From NCBI GenBank assembly GCA_003586115.2, contig QVOM02000102.1, positions 2,383,856 through 2,447,855 on the forward strand: 64,000 nucleotides of DNA, read 5' to 3'. Positions 22,095 to 32,906 of the stretch are shown piece after piece. This DNA is from Salvator merianae. Lineage: Eukaryota > Chordata > Lepidosauria > Squamata > Teiidae. The position numbers were made by a program, and so were the translations under genes. The notes under the pieces were generated by a model. It saw only the letters and a program-made list of their open reading frames with translations. It was not told where the DNA came from and did no database searches. Positions within the stretch are counted from its first letter, which is position 1. Each line of letters opens with the position of its first letter.

Positions 22095-23040
22095 GGCCTA
22101 TTTGCACTTGCTGGTAGCAAGCACTGAGAATTCTTGCTATCCAAGTGCATTTACACTGGAAGATGGCCAAAGTGACCAGGAGCAGGCTTCATCCACTCCT
22201 GATTGCTACTACCAGTGGTGCACAAAATAGTAGTCTGCAATCTTACCTAACATTCATAGTGAGATTCAGGTAAGGTTGCATGCACACTTCCCTGTAACAT
22301 GGTAGCAACTATTTTGTTTGTGATGTGACCATCACACATGTGTGATCATGCAATTAGGCATGCACAGTGGGGCAACTGGGCCACATTGGGCCCATGCATG
22401 CCCCAATCAGGGCCAAGATGCCCCAATTGGGCATGCAACACCACGTGGGGCCACCAAATGCCCAATTCAATATTCTAGTACCCAATCAGTCACCATCCAA
22501 TGATTGGCATGGCAGTGGCTGGCAAGCATCTGTCCACTGCCATGGCAACCAGGAGCCCTGCACAGTCGATCATGCCTATGCAATGGGCTCATCACAGCAG
22601 CACCATTGGGCCTATGCACTGCCAGGCCCCATCATGCCTGTGCACTGAGCGGGCTTCCTGGTTGCCATGGTAGCAGCCAGCTGCTTGCTGGCTGCTGCTG
22701 TGGAGAGCACGGCTACCAGCATTCACACTGTGAACACCTGTAGCCGGCTTCAGGACCTGTTTTTGGCCATGCAGTGGGGACAGTGACCCTTTCTGCACTT
22801 GGCCTTATTCCAGATTATATCTCAGAATAGGGACCTGCCATCTGCATGCTAGTGCAGACTGCGGTAGTCCCTGGGCAAGACCTTTCATAGCTTGCACGAG
22901 CATGGGGATGGCAGGTCCCTATTCTGGGATATAATCCACAATAAGGCCAAGTGCAGAAAGGGCCAGTGTCTGCTCATGGTTATCTACTACGCTAGCACAG
23001 ACTAATGAGTCTGTGCTAGAACAGTAATTGCAAAAATGAC
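22095..23040. mobile_element. Group B DNA element with nested MITE
   Basis: The left end GGCCTATTTGCAC follows CTTTG (22090-22094). The right end TTGCAAAAATGAC is followed by CTTTC (23041-23045). The interior shares GGCAGTGGC, TTGCCATGGTAGCAGCCAG and ACAGTGTCTGC blocks with 11562-13794 and 20172-20494. It is interrupted by the 178-bp fold-back at 22786-22963. CpG sites have largely decayed to TpG/CpA compared with the 11.6-kb copy, so it is older or was more heavily methylated. Confidence 0.72.
22786..22963. mobile_element. 178-bp Group B fold-back MITE, copy 2, nested
   Basis: Ends ACCCTTTCTGCAC and GTGCAGAAAGGGC, palindromic interior as in copy 1. It is flanked by perfect CAGTG repeats (22781-22785 and 22964-22968). 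Removing it restores the GGACAGTGTCTGC segment of the host element, which proves the insertion. Confidence 0.92.
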
Positions 23041-23489
23041 CTTTCTTTCCTAGTTTGAATGAGAATGATCTAGGGTGTCCTAGTGAGTAATGCTCTGTTT
23101 CTCACCACCACCCACAAAAAGGAAAATAGCAGGAAGTGGACATAGATGCCATTAATCAAAAAAAGTAATTGAACAGTCGATTGATGGCAGCAAATAGCAA
23201 AAAGGAACTTAAAGTAAACTAGATGGTAGGTCAAAACCCAGGCCAGGCCATGAGTGTCTGGGGATGGGGGGGAACCAACTGGAGAAATGAGTCAGCCTAG
23301 GCACAATATAGCCATCTCTGGAGGTTGCCTATATAGCCCTTGCCTAGTTTTACCAGTGCTTGTGCGAAAAAAATGATTTTTTGGCCTGCACAGCATAGGA
23401 ACCAACCTCCATTTGCCTTGTCACAAGCAAATAAGTTGTCACTGTGAGTTAACCCAATAAAAAAGAAAATCCTGCTCTGAAGTCAGGGT

Positions 23490-23900
23490 GTCCTTTTCCC
23501 CTTCTCATGCCAGCAGAGATAGCTTTATGCCAGATTGTCATGGATGTGTGTGGGGCTTTCCCCTGTTTCCTAAAGAATGGCCTCCATGTGCCTATAAGCA
23601 CCAGGAGCTTGTTTCCTAAAGTGGCTGCCCCATTTTCCATCTCAGGGCAACAGTGGAAGCTCTAGACCAGATCAATATGTGTGTGTGTGTGTGGGGGGGT
23701 CTTCCCTCTCCCCTGAAGAGTAATTTTCAGAACATATAATCACTAGTAGCCTGTGCCTTAAGGTGACCACCCTGTTTCTCATCTCAGGGCAACTCTATGC
23801 CAGATTAGCATGGGTAAAGGATGGTTATTCCTCATCCTCTGAAAAGTGACCTACCAGGTATTATAGGCACAGGATCCTGTTACCTATAATGACCTAGAAA
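23490..23900 (+). repeat. Degenerate minisatellite, about 3 units of 133-140 bp
   Basis: Three successive units share a CCAGATTGTCATGG-type block (about 23530, 23665, 23802), a TCTCAGGGCAAC block (about 23640, 23784), a CCCCTGA/CCTCTGA block and a GCCTATAAGCACC/ATTATAGGCAC block. A partial fourth unit may follow to about 23940. A short (GT)n lies at 23675-23691. Confidence 0.65.
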
Positions 23901-23940
23901 TATTTAGGATGCACCTTGTTGCCTATAACTGTCAGGACTT

Positions 23941-26900
23941 ACCTGATGTTGTAGACCAATTGGTATAGAATGTACAGAGACATATATAATTATCTGATAA
24001 TTTTTACAGCTTAATAAACATGCTTTATTCAGTGTAAAAATCTCAAAGAATTTAAGTTTCTTCAATGGACAGTTTTATATTTGCCCCTGCAACATTTACC
24101 ACCAAACTCAGATTGCCATTCAATTAAGGATGTTTGTTGTCTCCTGTGGCTATATACAAATCAATTCCAAGCCAATTTTAAGTCCACCACCTCCTCCTCC
24201 TATATAAAAAGCCTGAAGAAAAAACAGATAAGCTGAATAATGTGGTTTCATTATTGGTGACAGCCTCTGGAAGAAAATAGTGTTTCACACTGGAACTTAA
24301 TTTCAAAGCATTCTTAATGTTTTGTTTATGAATGCTAGTCTTTGGGAAAAATAGTGTTGATGGTTTTTTTTTTCATAAGGATGTCATGAAAGCTAGAAGA
24401 TTACATTTTTAAGAGCAGTCCATACATTTATCAGACACCTGAAGAGCTGCCTGTTTTCTAAACAGGTTTCTGTGTATTCAACATAAATGATGGAAAGAGT
24501 TTCAGTGGGTTAAAAAGGATTGTTGCTGGCAAGAAAACAAAACATGTCTTCTGTTTGCTTTCTAGCAGCTTGAACACCCAAGTTTTCTTACCTCACCCTG
24601 ACTATCAATCAAGGAAAATTGGAGTGGGAGTGGTGGGAATGGAAAAGGACAGATTAGGAGAGGTTAGCAGGCAATACTCATACAGGAGGAGCAAATTGAA
24701 ATGGTTTGCAATTTTTGAAAAGAAATTATTCAAAAAAGATTAAAAAATGTGATAAAGTGATAAAACTGAATTTAATTCAGCTATGAAGAAGAAAGAAAGA
24801 AAGCCAATAGTTTTTACATTTTCCAAAATAATGTGTTTTATTTATTTACCTGAATAAACTTGTTTTAAGATCTATTTTGTACTTTAGGGAGGTTATTGGC
24901 AAGCTTGTATGTTTCTCATACATAGTCACAGAAGTGTAATATTTGGGACATTGTGTTGCATTTTTAAACAGTTTAATTACTTTGAGAAGTGCTGGAAAAA
25001 CAAAAACAAAAAACCTATCTCAGTTTTTGTTTTGTTTAATACAGAATCAAAATATCATTTAGTGTGTAAAATTGCTATTAGTCCTGAAGTGTCCAGTGCA
25101 GTATTTTAAGGTTCATACAATTAATATAGGCATATTTCCATAATTTCATATAGCAGTTTTTTAGTATTGGTTTATTAATTTGATCATCCATTAGGTAGCT
25201 GTGATTTTTGTTGCTTCATATGAAGTTTGTTTTGTTTTGTTGAAAATATTTTTCAAATAGTCACACTTCCCTGGGAGCATATAAATGTTGTCTTGGTTAC
25301 TGAGGTGACTGAGGCTGTGTTCAGACATAACAAAAGGGGTTCCTCAAAGGTGCCTCAGAGAAACAGTGTGTGGCCCTTGTGTTCCCATGTTTTTTCTAAT
25401 CCACCTTTTCTAGCATAAAATGTTCATGAGAGGGGGGAGGGACAGACTGATGTGTGAACAATCCCACCTCGAAGTCATCTCTAAGCCACCTCAGAGATGC
25501 TTTGTTGTTGTTGTTCTTGTGTTTGATCACAACCTGAGGCTGCATCACAACCTTGGAGGCAGCAGCATCTTAAGATTAAGGAGTACTTCCTCTGTGCCCC
25601 ATGCTGGAAACTTCACCTCCTCTCTCTCTTTGAAACTGAGGAATGACAGTTTCCTCATTTCAAAGAGACAACCTGAATGTAGCTTTCAATGCACAGAAAG
25701 TGCCCCTAGAAGTCAAGCATTTTTGTGGCATTGAAAAAATACATCTAGGTGGAATGCAGTAAATGTTAAGTTGTTCATGTGGCAGCCATGTACCCACACA
25801 GTGGTGGCATGAGTGCCTGAGAGTGTACTGCCCTCAAAGTCCCTTTCTTCCCACCGTGTGAAGATATCTATGAAAGTTCTTGATGTCCCTCAAGTGCCCT
25901 CAGAGACAACTTATATGTGTGGAAGTGACCAGGATGTTACATCCCCTCAGGCCTTTACCAGGCACACACAGTATGGGTGCAATCTAAGGGCCAATATATG
26001 AGCACTGCACTTCAGTGTAATCTTGGTGAAGTTTCTGGTCTGGAAATCAATGCTGGAGCATACTCCATGTGGGAATTCAGCTATGCATACATGGACACAG
26101 CTGGAGACACCACTACTGCTTAGACTCCCTGTTCAGGGCAACCCAGATGACTCTATCAATTCTTTTTGTCTTGCTTTGGACTGGTTCCTGAACATGGACG
26201 GAAAAGGAGGAGAAAGGAAAGGGAAATTCAGTGCATTCACTATTAGTATAACCCTGCATGTTTGCAAGTTTTTTGTTTTTGTTTGGCAGACAAGATTATG
26301 CCGGAGTGGAAATGAGGGAACTGAAGACTACTAGGCCAGTATTAAAGATTATTAGCTTCACTGATCAGACACCAGTCAAGCAAGCTAAACCAAGCAAGCA
26401 AACCACCCAAGACACTAATGCAAGGGTTCCATGAGCACGGGGGCCCACCAGGTCCTGTTGCTGCAATTGGCCAAAGGCCAGCCTTAGACATTGGGCTGCT
26501 TAGCACAACTGCTCGCTCATGCACAGGAAAGTCCAGCATCCCCTGAAATGTGCAGCAAACCCTGTCCCCTTTCGCATTTAAGTCCCACAATCCACATTTG
26601 TGAAAGGCCGTGGACACACCTTCACTTTAAAGCTTGTTCTGGCCATTTTAGAATCTGGTCGACCACATCTGTGTATTGAAATCTGTTTCTCAGTGGTACT
26701 TTCTACCCTCCACATGGATTTTCCGACGTTTGGATTAACACAGCTCTAAAACCGTTGTAGTGCTATACTCCGTTTTTATTTCAAAGGTGTGGGCATGGAA
26801 GAGGATTAAAGAGGCTGAACCATGCCGTGGTGGGCGGTTGCTGCAGAACTTCTCTTTTCTTCTCTTAGCCAATGTGAGACATCTGGGCATTACCCCAAGT

Positions 26901-27079
26901 TGGTTCCATTCCCCCTTTTTCCTTCCTCTGCAGTATCACCAGCCCTCCTCAGTAAACAACTTCCGGAATGCAGGAAGAGCAAAGAGTACCACTGAAGCAG
27001 GACTGACTCCCCTGTACTGTCTCCTCTCAGGCTTCCATGCATCACCTCTGCCACAACTTATCTATCCCCCCAGCTCCTG
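23941..27079. other. Unassigned sequence
   Basis: No convincing exon or repeat family. A GC-richer block at 25310-25990 has repeated CCTCAAAGGTGCCTCAGAG-like and CCTCAAGTGCCCTCAGAG-like pieces and may be an unrecognised DNA element, but I found no matching ends. Confidence 0.4.
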
Positions 27080-29165
27080 CTGTCCACCTCCCCGCTGTCC
27101 CCTTCCTTGTCAAGCAGGTCCTGGTCAGCCAGACTCTGCCTGCCTGGCGAGGGAGTGAGGCAGGTTTTATTATTATTATTATTAAATGGCCACTTTTGCG
27201 CAACTGTGTAAATGCAGAATCTCATCCATGGAGTGTATGGCGGGGTTTCTCCACCAAGATCGAACAGCGTACGTCCATCTTTGTCCGTGGAATGCTGTTT
27301 CTCCATGACCACCCCCACCCTTTGCGCTTGCTGAAGCTGGCCACCCTGGGCAAATTTCTCCGCTTGACTTTCATGCCTGATAGCAAGGCCAGGTAGCCAT
27401 TTTGTGTGTGAAGGGCACTTGCAATGACACCCGATCAGGAAATGGGCATAGCAGTCATGCTTTCACTCCACCTGCACCTCGCTATGCAGCAGTACATGGG
27501 GGGGTCTGACGAGGAAAGTGAGGGGCATGCATGCAATGGTATAGCTTCCACGCACAAACTGCCCTGAGCATCTATGTGGTTGGGCTGAAGGGGTCAGGCT
27601 GGCTGCTGACATTGGAGGTGCAGGTAGCCCATGGGACTCTGCTCGCAGTGAAAGCAGATCCCCGCAGCTTCCCCCTTTACTATCTCTGGCTCTGTGAGGT
27701 TTGGAAGAACACTTTGCAGCCATGGCAATGGCCCCCATGGAAAGCAGCCTCTCCAATGCCAGCAGCCAGCAAGCTCCAGTCCACTAGCCACTGCGAGGGG
27801 GGCTCAGTGTCTGCCAAGGGGCTGGCATGGGCCAGGAGGCCCATGATACGCTTCTATGCCAAAGCCGCCACCTACCACCCTGGTCCATGCCAGCCCCTTG
27901 GCAGATGCTGAGCCTCCCCCAGTGGTGTTGGCCTACACTGCAGGGCTAGTGGACCAGAGCTTGCTGGCAGCTGGCATTGGAGAGGCTGCCTTCTGTGGGA
28001 GCAATTGCAGTGGCTGGAAAGTGTTCCGCCAAACCTCATGGAGCCGGAGATAGTAAAGGGGGAAGCTGCAGGGATCCGCTTTTGCTGTGCGCGGAGTCCC
28101 ACGGGCTACCTGCACCTCTAATGTCAGCAGCCAGCCTGACCTTTTCAGCCTGGCCACATAGATGCTCAGGGCAGCTTGCTTGTGGAAGCTATACCATTGC
28201 ACACATGTATCATAGTGCACATTGCAATTCACGGATGACTTACAGATGTTCCCATGAAGTAGAAAAATAAACTCTGTATGCAGCAGAGTAATCTATAAAG
28301 CTTTGTCTTTATTGTAACTTGGTTCCATAGTAAAAATAGCTAAGCAGGATAAAAAGCAGTTTCTGTTCTCTGTACATTGTTGTTACAGCATAAGATCTAT
28401 CTTCATTAATACATCTATGTAATCACCATGTTCAGTCACTCACACACAGATACAAAAAGAATGAAAGCTCAATACATATAATGGTCAGGTAATATGTTAC
28501 ACATCAATGCTATGACTCATTCTCATTTTATATCAGTTTGTAAGCAATATGTCTTTCTCACGCTTAGGCTCTGCCATGTTGACACAGGTTAGTTATTATC
28601 TTCTACATGCTAGCCATAACATTACACCATAGCAGGATGTTAGTAACTTTCGGCACTAAATAACAGACTCTATTTGGCAAACTGGCATTAGCTTATGGCC
28701 TATATGATTACTATATTCTGCCCCTCACTTTCCTTGTCTGACCCCCCCGCCATGTAATGCTGCATAGCAAGGTGCCGGTGGAGCGAAAGCAAGACTGCTA
28801 TGTCCATTTCCTGATCGGGCGCCATTGTAAGTGCCCAACACACACGAGATGGCTACCTGGCCATGCCATCAGGCATGAAACTCAAGCGGAGGAATTTACC
28901 CTGGGTGGCCCGCTTCAGCAAGTGCAAGGGGGGGGGGGAGGCGAGTAGAAAGAGTATTCCAAGGACAAAGATTGCCGTATGCTATTCAATCTTGGTGGAG
29001 AAACCCCTCCGTCCGCTCCGTGGATGAAATTCTGCATTTACACAGTTGCACAAAGTGGCCATTTAATAATAATAAAGAAGAAGCCGCCACACTCCCTTGC
29101 CAGCCAGGCAGGGTCCGGCTTACCAGTACATGCTTGGCAAGGAAGGGGACGGTGGGGAGGCAGAC
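27080..29165. repeat. Unclassified 2.1-kb inverted duplication
   Basis: The left arm 27080-27842 and right arm 27875-29165 are reverse complements at roughly 80 percent or more by eye, around a spacer of about 32 bp (27843-27874). Paired examples: GGGGCTGGCATGG (27819) with CCATGCCAGCCCC (27886); GTCTGACGAGGAAAGTGAGGGG (27506) with 28721-28742; CCTGATCGGGCGCC-type sequence (28812) with 27427; CACCAAGAT (27252) with 28990. The right arm is split by a 513-bp insertion. Open frames on both arms are counterparts of each other; I do not recognise the protein. It may be a fold-back DNA element or a segmental inverted duplication. Confidence 0.85.
28208..28720. mobile_element. 513-bp insertion in palindrome arm, family unknown
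   Basis: The left arm runs continuously through GAGGGGCATGCATGCAATGG (27522-27541), whereas the right arm is broken exactly here, so this block was inserted after the duplication. It carries AATAAA at 28265-28270, followed by a T-rich segment. I found no clear target duplication and no coding region. An LTR or a SINE-like insertion is possible. Confidence 0.6.
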
Positions 29166-29239
29166 GACAGGGGCCTGGGGTGTGTGTGTAGGAAAGTCCT
29201 TCCAGGCTGGGGTCCATTTCAAGTCCCCTTTGGTCAGGT

Positions 29240-29480
29240 ATGGGCAGCATACCTGAAACGGCTACCTGGGCTTCCTTGATCTTGGCAGAGAAACCCCACC
29301 ATCCGCTCCATGGATGAGATTCTGCATTTACACAGTTGCGCAAAAGTGGCCATTTAATAGTTAAAAAAAAAAAAAAAGTCACCGCACCCCCTCACCAGCC
29401 AGGCAGAGACCAGCTGACCAGGACCTGCTTGGCAAGGAAGGGTTGGTGGGGAGGTAGAAGGCAGGGATAGGTTGCTCTCT
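29240..29480 (+). repeat. Extra direct copy of palindrome outer segment
   Basis: Repeats 28985-29170 in direct orientation: GGAGAAACCCC, CCGCTCC..TGGATGA, ATTCTGCATTTACACAGTTGC, AAGTGGCCATTTAAT, then GCTTGGCAAGGAAGG and GGTGGGGAGG. Spacing between the two copies is about 290 bp. A poly(A) tract lies at 29363-29377. Confidence 0.8.
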
Positions 29481-30597
29481 GCCCCCACCCCCTGCATTCA
29501 AAAACTTGAATGACATGAAATTATCCTATTAGAGCAAAGGGAGGGGTGGAAAGGGGTGGCGACGCAAAAAGTACCATTTCAGGCAACTAAGAACGCGAAA
29601 AGAGAGGTGTGAGCAGTGAAGATTAAATGGAGAATGGATTTTCAGGTGCTGGATGTGAGCAGGGCTGGAACGTTCTGAATAACACAGACTACTTCCTTGA
29701 AGTGTGACCGTGGCCAAAACGTCACACTACCAGGACTTTCCAGGAACAGCACTTTCCAGGAACAGCCACCTCACTGCTGCATTCAGGTTTTTTTGTCCCT
29801 GGCTTGCTATAACTTTGGATTGTGACATAGGTTTGGCCACACATGCCTGAAAAGCTTCTGGGGAATTTCCAGTGCACATAACTCTCTTACAGCACATGGG
29901 TGATTTATAACAAGTGCCACCACAGCCCAAGCTTCACTAAACATGGAGCTGACATATTAGAGGCCATCAAACCAACCAGTCTAATGGGAATATTATGCAA
30001 GTTAGCCTAAGTTTCAAATTAACTGAATTTGCATGTTTATGCAAATTAAAATTTGTTTTGGAAAAAAGGAAATGCATGAAAACATTTCAGATCCAGACAC
30101 ATGGTGAAGTCACAGTAATCTGTAGATAGTATTAGATTTCCTAAATATTTTCTTGATTCATTTCAGTAGTGTGTTAATCCTAGAGTCTTTCTGCTCATTG
30201 ATGACAGTTCCAGCCAAGCTCCCACACCAGCCCTGAAGCTTATGAAGTTCTTGACCTCAGAGCCCCTGGAGGAGTCATTTTGGCAGTGCAATGAAGCACA
30301 CTGCTGGAGTGCCTCCCCCTTTGTAAGCCCCATGATCTGGATTAGGTCCCACTAGAATGCTGGTATATTGAGGTCTAACAGCAATGCAGATTAGGAGCCT
30401 CCTGATCTGGATCACTCACCAACCTGCACAGATGGAGTGTACTAACAATGAGCAGGGCATCTCAAATTCTGCACTAATGTGCTGTTACACACGTTGTTTT
30501 CAGACATACAGGTATTTATAGCGGGACTGCATACATGAAATAATATGTAACCATGGGCTATGGACTCTATAGCTGCATGAGTGTTTGCATCATAGTT
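29481..30597. other. Unassigned sequence
   Basis: Nothing recognised. 29740-29770 contains a short direct duplication (ACTTTCCAGGAACAGC twice). Confidence 0.45.
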
Positions 30598-30645
30598 TAT
30601 TCATTTGCATTTATATACCACTTTTCACCATAGATCCCAGAGTGG

Positions 30646-30648
<3 letters not shown>
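30598..30648 (-). repeat. L2/SINE-type 3' tail fragment
   Basis: TATTCATTTGCATTTATATACCACTT followed by ATAGATCCCAGAGTGG resembles, on the minus strand, the 3' end shared by reptile L2 elements and the SINEs they mobilise. It abuts an (AC)n tract. Confidence 0.5.

Positions 30649-30682
<34 letters not shown>
30648..30682 (+). repeat. Microsatellite (AC)n
   Basis: About 17 uninterrupted AC units. Confidence 0.97.
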
Positions 30683-30683
<1 letters not shown>

Positions 30684-32032
30684 ATATTGTAAATCAAATA
30701 TTTAAATATTCTAGATTAGGCAGGATCTTGCATAAGTGTTGCCACTATCCTTGCAGCTGAAACTGCCTCAGGAGGATGACAAATCCATTGTTTTGGGCTG
30801 CTGTGCTGTCTCAGCTGGAGTTCTACTTTTCTTCCTGGCTGTATGTCTGACTAGATTGCTTCATGGCTGACTGTAGACTTGTATCCGGTGCCAGAGTCGC
30901 TACCATTCTTCCAGGGATGATGGAGCGGCCCTGCGTCCTCTCTGTCCAGCTTCTGCAGATACTTGTGATGGCTGCCTCACTTCAGTAGCCTTCTGCAATT
31001 ATTTCTTTTTCAAATTTCATCTCCTGCGGAATGAAGCAACTGCTAAAATGTTTCATACCACAATGCAGGAACTTTTGTATTTTACTCTGCCTCAGAACTC
31101 TTTCCTTTGCCCTTTCCTTAAGAAGATATGCTAGTCAATAGCAACCTGCTTCTGAGCAGTTTGTGAAAGCAACCTACTAGCCCAGGGTCCCATGGAAATA
31201 GCTGGCATGAGTATGTCCCCCTAAATCCAGTTCATTTTGTTTCAGTGCATAAGGTAGGTCTTAGTGCACTTGCTGATACAGAACACCAGCATCTGCAGAA
31301 AGGTTCCTAGGTTTAGCAGCAACTTAGCTGTAGTTGCTCTGAATGATGACTATTTGTCATCATGGTATTAAAGGAAAACACAGGCACATATCTTCATGGA
31401 TCTTAAAGATAACCTGGATGCACACTTGCTTAGTCAGGTCACAGACAGGCTCTATTTATGATTTGATGATCATTTGGTGTCTGTCTTTGCTAAAACTATT
31501 AAGCTGCCATTAATTTGCTACAAGACAAATAGCAGGGGCTGCTGGCTCCTGGGCAGCACAGGCAATTGTTATGAAACCTGAACAATTGCTCCCTGGGTGC
31601 AAGTGATAGCGCTGCTCAGGCCAATGTAGTCAGCCCCTCCACTCCCACAAAGACACAGCCAAAGTGTGATCAAGTGCCATATAAGTCTCCTGTGTTTATG
31701 TTCTGTGTTTGGGGACAAATCACTTCTGATTTGAGACTTCATGGAAAATCAGTATAACCAAGAATCTGGAGGAACCTAAAATAATTTTTAAAATAATTGA
31801 AGAGGAAGGAAACTTTAGCAGAAATCTTAGTCAGATTTCCAATAAACATGTCAAATTAGTGAAGAGATAGCCATCAGTAGACAACCTGTATCATTTAAAG
31901 TAAAAGCAAATGAACAACAGAGATTTAGGCACACCTCCAGTTGTGGTGGCACTAGCCTTGCAGCGACTGCTCTGCCCAATTACCATATTTTTACAACATT
32001 CAATCGAATTGTTTTGTAGTGCTGCTTTGTAT
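30683..32032. other. Unassigned sequence
   Basis: No exon, known repeat or structured element recognised. Confidence 0.45.
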
Positions 32033-32040
32033 GATGCCTC

Positions 32041-32428
32041 TAGGGACATGCAAAGTTCTATTCACATTCAAAAATTAAATCAAATAGTTTGTGTTTGAGA
32101 AGGTTCACATCAAACTGGGGGTGCAGCTGTTTGGATAAAGAGAAATTTAATCAAACAGAACCAGTCTCCCACTTGCAAACACAAACAATTTGACCAAACA
32201 CTTAAGTTTTCCTGTGTTTTGATCATTGAAAATGACTTTTTTCCAATGAAAAAATGTTTTTTTTTCTTTTCAAACCAATGCCAAATCAAACACAAACATT
32301 ATTTGTTTGATTAAACAGTTCACTGATGAACCAGACAATTGAATGTTCAATTCAATGATGAACTAAACAAATGGGTGTTTAGTTTGACAATGAACCAAAC
32401 ATGTGACTTTCATTTGTGTACATCCCAA
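32041..32428. mobile_element. Group A hAT element, old AT-rich copy, 388 bp
   Basis: Ends TAGGGACATGCAAA and TTTGTGTACATCCCAA are a decayed form of the Group A termini. Flanks GATGCCTC (32033-32040) and GATGCCTA (32429-32436) are an 8-bp duplication with one difference. The interior is rich in CAAACA/TGTTTG words, consistent with loss of CpG from the CGAA/TTCG words of younger copies. Confidence 0.72.
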
Positions 32429-32906
32429 GATGCCTAATCACCCAAAAATGGACACAAGGAGGTATCATTTTCAGTGGCTATCACAATACCTCCAGAAGAA
32501 ACTGCTTTCTTTTAAAATGAAGACAAATCCTTATATTATGATTATTATTAAGAATGAAAATCAGATCAGAATTTTCAACATAGGAAAAGGATTAGGACAG
32601 AGTCTTTGCAGAAAAGCTATTGTTGGTCCCACATCCTTCTTGGTTCTTTAGATGCTGAGGTTCATAGAATCTAGTCACTGTGGTACTGACATTTATTGCC
32701 ACAAACGTGCTTACTGTTCAAGGTTTCTGAACAGCAAATTCTTCAAGGCTACTGAATTGTCATAAGAACATAAGAGGAGCCTTGCTGGACCAGGCCACGG
32801 CCCATCTAGTCCAGCATTCTGTTTCACACAGTGGCCCACCAATTGCTTCTGGGCATTCTCAAGCAGAAGATAAAGACAAAATCTTCACCTGCTCTTGACT
32901 CCCCAC

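Noticed and set aside
11562..23040. Assigning the 5-bp-duplication group to Transib/RAG-type elements
   Set aside because: Transib ends begin with CAC at the terminus and prefer C-G-rich 5-mers; here the ends begin GGCC-like and no transposase is seen. A 5-bp hAT lineage is as likely, so no superfamily is named.
25310..25990. Possible DNA transposon starting GGCTGTGTTCAGACATAAC
   Set aside because: The left part looks like a transposon end, but I could not find a matching right end or target duplication.
26760..27158. 132-codon plus-strand frame as a possible exon
   Set aside because: No conserved domain, overlaps another frame of similar length, and runs into the inverted duplication; no convincing splice-site context.
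27463..28270. Open frames of 97-126 codons on both strands
   Set aside because: They are mirror products of the inverted duplication and match no protein family I know. They are kept only as part of the unclassified repeat.
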